Shown here: positions 55,669 through 64,000 of the stretch, one piece after another | Layout: every line of letters starts with the position of its first letter | Position numbering within the stretch: position 1 is the stretch's first letter | Origin: Siphonodentalium dalli | Lineage: Eukaryota > Mollusca > Scaphopoda > Gadilida > Siphonodentaliidae | Assembly: GCA_032622095.1 (NCBI GenBank) | Contig: CP136066.1 | Location: forward strand, 167,286,664 to 167,350,663 | Length of the DNA stretch: 64,000 nucleotides | Direction of reading: 5' to 3' | The notes under the pieces: model-generated | Told to the model about the DNA's origin: nothing | Databases searched by the model: none | What the model saw: the letters and a program-made list of their open reading frames with translations, nothing else | Position numbers and translations under genes: made by a program

Positions 55669-57468
55669 ATGGCTGCAACGTGCTTTGGCTCCTTGATCGA
55701 CGCCCTGACAGACGAAACTCTCCGAGATCTCAGTCAAGCTACATGTAGTAGTTCTGATTACGGGGAACTTGTAGCAAAAACATATTGAAATATATACCTT
55801 ATATACTACCACAGGGGGAGTCACTAATTCGGTACGGAATAGCGCCGAACGACGTCAACGTTGATTTTCTGACACACTGCACCGATTTTGGTCGGATAAA
55901 CGGTATTGTCGCGTATATTGCTATTTCCAAAAGTGATATAAATCCTCCTTACCATGTAATGTGCTGTAGAATGCCGATATAAACCTGTTTTGTACTTTCA
56001 AGTGGAAGAAATCTTTCTAATCGAACCATAAACATGGCCTGATTCGCCATTAATCATGGCAAAATATGCCCTCTTTCTGATTGGTCGATATTCACGTGGC
56101 TTTGTTTACGAAACAACGGTCAGAAAAAAAACATTATGTATATTAAATATCGACCAATGAGAAAGAGTCACATTTGCTAATACGATATGGGAACACCGTG
56201 TGCGTAACGTAACTATCACAAGTATAACGTACTCTGATAACAACTTATCACCAATTTCATGCTTAAGACATTTTAAACATATCATCTTCGGCTTGTTTTA
56301 TTTTATTTTTATGAAAAGGAATAACAAATGGGGTAATAAATATATATAACGACAAATAGAATCAAATTGGTCATTTTCTTGGTACAGACAAGCAAGGTAC
56401 GAAAATTGGTGAAATCTGAGTACGAACGTGGGAGTGTTCCCCTATCGTATTCCGTTAACCACCAACCGTGGAGTGCATGTTCACGGTCTGGTTTGAAGCA
56501 ATTTTCTCACTTCAAAGTATACAAAAGTTGTTGTTAGACATTCCACTGCTATTGACAGTGTAAGGAGGTTTTTATTCACTTTTGAAAGAAGAAAAACAAG
56601 CGACAATGCCGTTTACGCGGCCATAATCGGTTCGGTGAGTCAGAAATGCAACAAATTTCGGGAATGGGAAACCGAACATTGTCTGACCTTGTCATATATA
56701 TATATATTATGTAAACACTGTTTTCTACAAAGTGCCTGTGGTTCTGATAGGTTATCTTCTCTTGAGTCATCTCCAGTTAACACATGTGACCTCGAGCCGA
56801 TGTCAGACAGCCGACTGAACGACTCTCTATCAGCAGTGTTTGGTGCGTTTGAACCAGTCAGCTCTTCCGACTATATTGGTGATCTTAAAGATATTCTCGT
56901 TCAAGAGTGCAAAGGTGCCACCTTCACAGGAAGTCTTCTGCAAACAATATCCGACACGGTCGACATCTACAGCCGAGAAAAGGAACTGTTCGTCATATTC
57001 AGCCAGCTCGAGTCAGTGGCTCCAACAGAAATCAGAGACCTGCGCAGTTTCTACCGATATCAGACAGCCATCGTTGACGCAGAACGACACGACGCCATTG
57101 TGAATCCATGTTACTCCAAGCACTACATCGACTGCCTCAATCGACACTTCGACAACCAGATCCACTGCATCATGTCCAGAGTTGAACGCAGCCTACAACC
57201 ACTTCTCGTCAAGACCAGAGAGCCACGTCGAGTTCTCAAGGTGCGCCCCGTTCTATCCAGATCAGCCGTCCGACTCATGCAGAATTGGTACGACAGCAAC
57301 CTCCATCATCCATACCCAACGACTGATGTCATCGAGTCCCTAGCAACGACAGCAGGTGTTTCTGTTGAACAGGTCAAGAAGTGGTTCGCCAATAAGAGAA
57401 ACCGAGCAGGCAACACCCGTACCCTTTCAGAGATTGCCAACAGAAAGAGAACAGCCAGTATGCGATGA
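55669..57468 (+). pseudogene. SPILE-like TALE homeobox gene, split by a DNA transposon
   Basis: The CDS lies in two parts, 55669-55758 (codons 1-30) and 56749-57468 (codons 31-269), together exactly 810 nt. GTTCTGAT is duplicated at the junctions (55751-55758 and 56741-56748). Residue 121 is Ala. The downstream part is open from an ATG inside the transposon at 56635, so a 277-aa chimeric ORF exists in which about 38 transposon-derived residues replace the first 30 native ones, with helical domain and homeodomain intact. Whether anything transcribes it is unknown. The poly(A) region is normal. Confidence 0.92.
55759..56740. mobile_element. 982-bp non-autonomous DNA transposon, hAT-type
   Basis: The insertion has an 8-bp target duplication (GTTCTGAT). 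Its ends are imperfect inverted repeats: TACGGGGAACTTGTAGCAAAA on the left against CACAGGCACTTTGTAGAAAA read inward from the right, sharing TTGTAG. The 8-bp duplication and short inverted ends fit the hAT superfamily. No transposase ORF is present. An internal hairpin has 22-bp arms at 56071-56092 and 56146-56167 with one mismatch. Confidence 0.8.
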
Positions 57469-58932
57469 CCTCTCGCCATTATTACTGCCATGTAACATTG
57501 TTGTTTTAGTGCTGATGTCATACACATGTATATAATTTACACCATCCTAGTGCTTCGTTGTTGATTATTTTGTTTTTAACTTGATAATAAATTATCCACA
57601 TTCTATAAATGTCTCCAAATTACTCTATTTTTGTCCTACGAATGACGAATTCCCGCCCTGGCTTGACAATTTAGGGCCATACCATAGATATTATTACATT
57701 TACCGGTATACCAGGTAGATTTACTAGTGGGTTGCTAATTATTTTTAATGGCAGTTGATGGTATCATATTTAAAGCTGAAATATCAAAAGCCTAGCCATA
57801 CAGTTTGCTTAAATCCAGTCAGGACATTATCACCTCAGCAGAGAGCATCAAGCAATAATAAAATAACAAAATTCGATACATGTCTCCAAATTACTCTCTT
57901 AAATGTTGCCCTATACGAATGACGAATTCCCGACTTGACAATACTATCGATGGCATTACATTTATCGGTATATCAAAAATTGTGTCGGTAGATTTACCAG
58001 TGAGTCCCTCCTGTTGTTAGTCTCCCAAACAACACTAGCTTCGGTCAAATCTAACTCGGCGCTAATTATGTTGTTGGCAGTTGATGGTATCATATTTAAA
58101 GCTCAAATATCAAATATGTTGGATCCAAAAATATCTACACGCATGTGCTCTATGAATGATGCAAACAATATGGTAATTATAATGAAAATGAATTTATGAC
58201 TGCAGTCATTTACACATATTCATAATAATAACCATGTTTTTTTGCATCGTTCATAGAGCACATGAGTATATTTTTGCACTAATTTATGGCTCAAATTAAA
58301 TCATTTGTTGCATATTTTCTGTTGAGTATAAAAGGAGATGGTCACATAATTGGCCGGATTTAGTGTACAGTCCCCTTTAAATCCAGTCAAGACATTTCAC
58401 TTCCGCTGGGAGCATCAAGATAAAGAAGTTTAACAGAGGACCAACCAATTGAATTTAATACATTTGTGAGGTAAAAATATTTGTGATTCGTTAGCTACTA
58501 AGAATTCCATTTAAGTGGGGGGGGGGGGGGGGGTAATATGTTGGACGATATGCCCAAGTGTGAGCGCTTTTTTGTCAGAATAAGTAATCTGGGATTTGTT
58601 CTGGAAAAATAACTCATGAATCTTATCCCAATGTCATGATCAACTTGACATGAAAGTTCTCAATAACAGCAAATCTGCATGACAGATTTTACAATTTCCA
58701 TCCATGTACCGGCCACCGCATTGGCAGCCATCTTGGGGTTAATATGTCACGTAGTAACCGCCGACGGCATGAAATTATCGTACATACAAATTATATCCAC
58801 CACGCTACATTATGCATTTCGAGAAAACGACAAAAATAGGTTTTCGATTAGGTTTGGACAAAACTAATTAAATATTTAATACAAAATTGGGGCCAGGAGG
58901 TGCGAACATCTCTTCTCAAAAGGTGTGAATAT
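57469..58932. repeat. Array spacer, short type
   Basis: Short arrangement with truncated foldback and the GGCAGCC module (58680-58900). A 17-G run at 58517-58533 replaces the GTGGGGGAG of other units. Variants CTCGGCGCTAATT and CTATCGATGGC are shared with the next unit. No gene is seen. Confidence 0.85.
58128..58378. mobile_element. TTAA foldback element, left arm truncated
   Basis: The centre is at 58197-58208; right arm complete. Confidence 0.75.
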
Positions 58933-59068
58933 TAGTGATGCGGACCGGACCGCTTTGGACCGGTCTGGTCCGCGGTCCAGGGGTGGACCGCGTCCGACCG
59001 GACCGGGTGTCACTGGACCGGACCGGACCGCTTTTTGCCGCCGGTCCGGTACTCTCCGGTCCGGTCCA
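58933..59068 (+). mobile_element. GGACC-rich block, hAT-like terminus
   Basis: Full-length block. 59069-59355 is the AT-rich segment with two GGCCGCC-type repeats; it is cut by the following insertion. Confidence 0.45.
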
Positions 59069-59364
59069 CTATTTTACTTCAGTTATAATAAACTATCGCG
59101 AATATTATTGCGTATTTGCCGTCATATCAATTAGCAACGATGTATTGACGCATTCAAGTGGTTAATATCTATTAAACGTTTGATGCCACGAAAACAATCT
59201 ATATATGTAGTTTGTACATGTCACTTTCCTTATGAAAGTGCCAGTGTGGGCGGCCGCCTTCTTTGATGTCGCCGATTTCCGGCCGCCTGCTTTGATGTCG
59301 CAAAATGTTAAGCATTCTGAAAACATTTTCAAAATATAAAAATTGCTTGTTTCGTTCTAAATTG

Positions 59365-60698
59365 GGCGGCAATATACGCTTGTCGTGCCGTAGTATAAGC
59401 CGTCGAACAATTATCTCCTCCAAAATCAACTAACACTACTAAATTGACAACACTTCCTTTACAGAAATTGTGTATATATATTCAATATTTTTACAAAATA
59501 TATTAAAAACAACCCAAAAAAAAAATCACAAAAACCAAAAACAAATATGCACTGTATATATATACATCCACATATACCATTGTCTACCCTCGTACATATT
59601 TTTTTCAACCAATAAAGTACAACAAGAACATGAAGATGATTTCACTTACGCCCGCGCCCTGGGAACCCATTCAAACCGGGGGAAGATGCAATCATTCTAT
59701 AACAGGCACTGCCCGCCACCAATATAATTACAAATTCACTTTCAGAAGCTAGCGCTCATGTCATACATATTCCACTCACCTAACAACACCAACCAAGCGG
59801 GATCCGGCTTGAAAACCGACCCAGCACTAGCTTGGGGTGGGGTGCAGGAACTACAGACCCATAAGTGGTCATAGCTCTAAACGAGTTAGGAGCGGCACAT
59901 ACCAAAATATGCTAGCCCCGCTTGCCACTCTGTCTTTTCTTCGGGAGTAGGACGGCTCACGGCTCAAGAACCGAACACACTGAATGTACTAAATGTATAT
60001 AAATGTTTTTAAAAAAAATAAAGAAATTACCAAAAACCAAAAATATAAAACCAAAATCTATTGAATGTAATCATATATATCTCTGTACAAAACCATTTGC
60101 ATATATCGTCAACAATTAAAGTATATCTCGTACAAAATCTTCGGATTTACTTCACCTATCGGAACCCAAATAACTCTGCACATAAAATTTGTCAGAGTCT
60201 TCACTTACGCCCGTGCTATGGGATGCAGGGCGGTCCATACAGACACAACGAAATAAACAAAACATACTGTCTCTGCGCTTTGGCCATAGCAGAATAGCGG
60301 TATGATGGCGCAACGAATCACATTGAATCACACGCTCTGCCTTGCGATTGTTTTTTAAACAACTAACAAACTAACACCATTTTAAAATTATAACACGGGG
60401 CCCCGCTCCTTTTCAGCGCACCAGATGACACGCTCAGCTCAACCATATATCAAATTAAAAGGACCCACCGGGACACCCCTCACACCCCATATTAAAGCTC
60501 GTGGGCTCTTCCCCAAATAATCCATCCAATCAATTCAATCAACGAAATAACATTAATTCATTATGTCCGCTTTTGCCGTGTTCAGACATGATTATTTTCT
60601 GTGTGCTATATCTCCAACAACAACAAACCGTGGGGTGAAGGAGAAGATCACTCGATCTTTTCGACCTTCCCGGGCGCTTCGCGCCCATCTACTCACTC
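59365..60698. mobile_element. 1.33-kb unclassified insertion, 9-bp target duplication
   Basis: TCTAAATTG flanks both sides (59356-59364 and 60699-60707), and removing the insert restores the standard unit. The ends (GGCGGCAATATACG and CATCTACTCAC) are not inverted repeats. Inside are two diverged repeats about 560 bp apart, each with an A/C-rich tract followed by TTCACTTACGCCCG (about 59640 and 60199). Near the right end a GGGCGCTTCGCGCCC hairpin (60672-60686) precedes the last 12 bp. No significant ORF is seen. A 9-bp duplication is typical of Mutator-like elements but also possible for retroelements. Confidence 0.7.
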
Positions 60699-60735
60699 TC
60701 TAAATTGTTTTTAATAACTACTATCCTACACCTGA

Positions 60736-61324
60736 CTATCCTAGTCTGCATGTTTTACGTTTGAGGTGAATTAAATCTAATGTTTCCCTTGATACCCTCC
60801 AAGTGTTTTGCTTAATTCTCTTTTTTGGACATGCTATGTCAATGGCATCCCTAACAATATCAGATATTGCTATGGCTGCAATCTCAATATCATTTGGAGA
60901 TTTAATTTCAGTCTTGTCGATGTTTGCGTTGATTAATTCCCTAAATTTGTCCCAATTTGCATTTCTGAGGTTTCTTTTGAGAATAACTTTATTGTGTTGT
61001 GGTTTAGCATTTGTTATATAGAGTTCGACTGGGTAGTGGTCACTCCCTACATCAAATCCTATTTTGCATTTATGTATAGATTTTGCAATTGATGGCGTGG
61101 CAAGAGCATAATCTAATATATCCCATGATCTGGTCGCTATGTGGTAGTGCGTTGCGATGCCCTTGTTATTGAGTAACACTAGTTCTCGATCTTCGATTAT
61201 GTCGAAAAGTGCGTCCCCGTAGGGATTGAGGGGGGGGGGGGTTGCAAGGGGGTACGTATAGTGAAACTATAGCCGTTTTACTATTACTGACAGAAGTAAA
61301 CGATCGCATAATTATGTTATACAT
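60736..61324 (-). mobile_element. LINE endonuclease fragment, internally deleted
   Basis: About 120 bp are missing between GTAGGGATT and GAGGGGGG (61223-61230), removing the GDLNAKH part. 147 aa remain open. The G run is 11. Confidence 0.8.
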
Positions 61325-61335
61325 GCAGTTGTAGT

Positions 61336-61763
61336 GTTATTGATGTTCCCATTTTCACCGTCGAATATCCTATATAATGTCTGTTTCGATATAAAAACGT
61401 TTAGAGTCTGCACATTTTTCAAACTCTTCTTGCCGACCGAGAACTGTTCATAATACAGTAATACTGCTAAACGAAATGTGAATTGTTATCATAAGACTAT
61501 TGGACGCGATCTCGCATGTTTTATGAGACATTTCAAAACACACACATAAAAACTGCTCACTTCTCGAGAGCGCAGCTCACGGAGCCCGATGTTTATTTAG
61601 CACAAAGTTTTCCACACTCACGCCGTGAGTAAAATCCGTGCGTCCTGATTGGATGAACATCATTATAAAAAGGTCAGGACAACGAGAATGAAATTATACA
61701 CAATCGACTATCCTAGATAATAAATTCTCACAGTTAATCGTCTAAAACTCTTTTAATTTCGAC
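61336..61763 (+). promoter_or_regulatory. Homeobox gene promoter and 5' UTR
   Basis: TATAAAAA is at 61664-61671 and ACTCACGCCGTGAGT at 61616-61630. GCGATCTCGC replaces the GCGATCGCGC palindrome seen in other copies, so that site is probably not essential. Confidence 0.75.
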
Positions 61764-62573
61764 ATGGCTGCAACGTGCTTTGGCTCCTTGATCGACGCCC
61801 TGACAGACGAAACTCTCCGAGATCTCAGTCAAGCTACATGTAGTAGTTCTGATAGGTTATCTTCTCTTGAGTCATCTCCAGTTAACACATGTGACCTCGA
61901 GCCGATGTCAGACAGCCGACTGAACGACTCTCTATCAGCAGTGTTTGGTGCGTTTGAACCAGTCAGCTCTTCCGACTATATTGGTGATCTTAAAGATATT
62001 CTCGTTCAAGAGTGCAAAGGTGCCACCTTCACAGGAAGTCTTCTGCAAACAATATCCGACACGGTCGACATCTACAGCCGAGAAAAGGAACTGTTCGTCA
62101 TATTCAGCCAGCTCGAGTCAGTGGCTCCAACAGAAATCAGAGACCTGCGCAGTTTCTACCGATATCAGACAGCCATCGTTGACGCAGAACGACACGACGC
62201 CATTGTGAATCCATGTTACTCCAAGCACTACATCGACTGCCTCAATCGACACTTCGACAACCAGATCCACTGCATCATGTCCAGAGTTGAACGCAGCCTA
62301 CAACCACTTCTCGTCAAGACCAGAGAGCCACGTCGAGTTCTCAAGGTGCGCCCCGTTCTATCCAGATCAGCCGTCCGACTCATGCAGAATTGGTACGACA
62401 GCAACCTCCATCATCCATACCCAACGACTGATGTCATCGAGTCCCTAGCAACGACAGCAGGTGTTTCTGTTGAACAGGTCAAGAAGTGGTTCGCCAATAA
62501 GAGAAACCGAGCAGGCAACACCCGTACCCTTTCAGAGATTGCCAACAGAAAGAGAACAGCCAGTATGCGATGA
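61764..62573 (+). CDS. SPILE-like TALE homeodomain protein
   Basis: Intact 269 aa with T121A as the only difference from the reference. Codon 133 is CGA as in the 55669 copy, where other copies have CGC, linking these two neighbours. Homeodomain, HPYP and WFANKRNR are intact. Promoter and AATAAA 118 nt after the stop are present. This is the last complete copy in the window. Confidence 0.92.
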   Translation: MAATCFGSLIDALTDETLRDLSQATCSSSDRLSSLESSPVNTCDLEPMSDSRLNDSLSAVFGAFEPVSSSDYIGDLKDILVQECKGATFTGSLLQTISDTVDIYSREKELFVIFSQLESVAPTEIRDLRSFYRYQTAIVDAERHDAIVNPCYSKHYIDCLNRHFDNQIHCIMSRVERSLQPLLVKTREPRRVLKVRPVLSRSAVRLMQNWYDSNLHHPYPTTDVIESLATTAGVSVEQVKKWFANKRNRAGNTRTLSEIANRKRTASMR

Positions 62574-64000
62574 CCTCTCGCCATTATTACTGCCATGTAA
62601 CATTGTTGTTTTAGTGCTGATGTCATACACATGTATATAATTTACACCATCCTAGTGCTTCGTTGTTGATTATTTTGTTTTTAACTTGATAATAAATTAT
62701 CCACATTCTATAAATGTCTCCAAATTACTCTATTTTTGTCCTACGAATGACGAATTCCCGCCCTGGCTTGACAATTTAGGGCCATACCATAGATATTATT
62801 ACATTTACCGGTATACCAGGTAGATTTACTAGTGGGTTGCTAATTATTTTTAATGGCAGTTGATGGTATCATATTTAAAGCTGAAATATCAAAAGCCTGG
62901 CCATACAGTTTGCTTAAATCCAGTCAGGACATTATCACCTCAGCAGAGAGCATCAAGCAATAATAAAATAACAAAATTCGATAAATGTCTCCAAATTACT
63001 CTCTTAAATGTTGCCCTATACGAATGACGAATTCCCGACTTGACAATACTATCGATGGCATTACATTTATCGGTATATCAAAAATTGTGTCGGTAGATTT
63101 ACCAGTGAGTCCCTCCTGTTGTTAGTCTCCCAAACAACACTAGCTTCGGTCAAATCTAACTCGGCGCTAATTATGTTGTTGGCAGTTGATGGTATCATAT
63201 TTAAAGCTCAAATATCAAATATGTTGGATCCAAAAATATCTACACGCATGTGCTCTATGAATGATGCAAACAATATGGTAATTATAATGAAAATGAATTT
63301 ATGACTGCAGTCATTTACACATATTCATAATAATAACCATGTTTTTTTGCATCGTTCATAGAGCACATGAGTATATTTTTGCACTAATTTATGGCTCAAA
63401 TTAAATCATTTGTTGCATATTTTCTGTTGAGTATAAAAGGAGATAGTCACATAATTGGCCGGATTTAGTGTACAGTCCCCTTTAAATCCAGTCAAGACAT
63501 TTCACTTCCGCTGGGAGCATCAAGATAAAGAAGTTTAACAGAGGACCAACCAATTGAATTTAATACATTTGTGAGGTAAAAATATTTGTGATTCGTTAGC
63601 TACTAAGAATTCCATTTAAGTGGGGGGGGGTAATATGTTGGACGATATGCCCAAGTGTGAGCGCTTTTTTGTCAGAATAAGTAATCTGGGATTTGTTCTG
63701 GAAAAATAACTCATGAATCTTATCCCAATGTCATGATCAACTTGACATGAAAGTTCTCAATAACAGCAAATCTGCATGACAGATTTTACAATTTCCATCC
63801 ATGTACCGGCCACCGCATTGGCAGCCATCTTGGGGTTAATATGTCACGTAGTAACCGCCGACGGCATGAAATTATCGTACATACAAATTATATCCACCAC
63901 GCTACATTATGCATTTCGAGAAAACGACAAAAATAGGTTTTCGATTAGGTTTGGACAAAACTAATTAAATATTTAATACAAAATTGGGGCCAGGAGGTGC
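62574..64000. repeat. Array spacer, short type (window ends inside)
   Basis: Same arrangement as 57469-58932, with a 9-G run at about 63622-63630. The window ends at GGGGCCAGGAGGTGC, just before the expected GGACC block, so the array goes on. No gene is seen. Confidence 0.85.
63233..63483. mobile_element. TTAA foldback element, left arm truncated
   Basis: The centre is at 63302-63313; the right end CAGTCCCCTTTAAATCCAGTC is complete. Confidence 0.75.

Noticed and set aside
55759-56740. Introns in the split genes (34659 and 55669)
   Set aside because: The inserts have target-site duplications, do not have GT/AG ends at the junctions, and are absent from nine other copies.
59365-60698. Helitron, because of the GC hairpin near the right end
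   Set aside because: A 9-bp duplication flanks the insert and there is no CTRR end; Helitrons insert without duplicating the target.

Overview
This is a eukaryotic, AT-rich, repeat-dominated window, most likely from a spiralian animal and probably a mollusc. The evidence is an intronless TALE-class homeobox gene of the type described in spiralians (SPILE-like), several non-LTR retrotransposon (LINE) families, cut-and-paste transposon remnants, and TATA/CCAAT promoters with AATAAA poly(A) signals. No bacterial, organellar, tRNA or rRNA gene was seen. The species cannot be fixed from the sequence.

The window is the inside of one head-to-tail macrosatellite whose repeat unit carries a 269-aa homeobox gene. 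Position 1 lies 63 nt after the stop of a copy outside the window, and the last base lies in the spacer after another copy, so the array continues both ways. Eleven copies of the CDS are present, all on the + strand. Eight have an intact ORF (15275, 21629, 25973, 30317, 42637, 46984, 51327, 61764). Three are broken: 8531 by a nonsense codon plus promoter loss, 34659 by a LINE insertion, and 55669 by an 8-bp-TSD transposon. Two further units kept promoter sequence but lost the gene (junctions near 4854 and 7352).

A standard unit reads: CDS (810 nt), short 3' UTR with AATAAA 118 nt after the stop, a spacer made of diverged 270-bp direct repeats, a TTAA-flanked foldback element, a GGACC-rich block that looks like a hAT-type transposon end, a reverse-strand LINE endonuclease fragment, then about 430 bp of promoter and 5' UTR. 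'Long' units are 4342-4347 bp from ATG to ATG. A 'short' spacer type has a truncated foldback arm and lacks about 400 bp.

Layout: 1-4854, end of one unit, disrupted by LINE fragments; 4855-9340, two rearranged short units ending in a pseudogene; 9341-16084, a unit whose promoter was replaced by a LINE; 16085-22438, a unit enlarged by satellite and a Gln-rich element; 22439-38829, three near-identical long units, the last carrying a 3.36-kb LINE inside the gene; 38830-43446, a rearranged unit with a second forward copy of the Gln-rich element; 43447-57468, three long units, the last with a 982-bp transposon in the gene; 57469-62573, a short unit with a 1.33-kb unclassified insertion; 62574-64000, start of the next unit.

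The biology worth attention is a homeobox-gene macrosatellite, organised like the mammalian D4Z4/DUX4 array but with a TALE gene of the family used in early spiralian cleavage. Near-identity of neighbouring units implies recent unequal exchange or gene conversion, alongside ongoing transposon damage.
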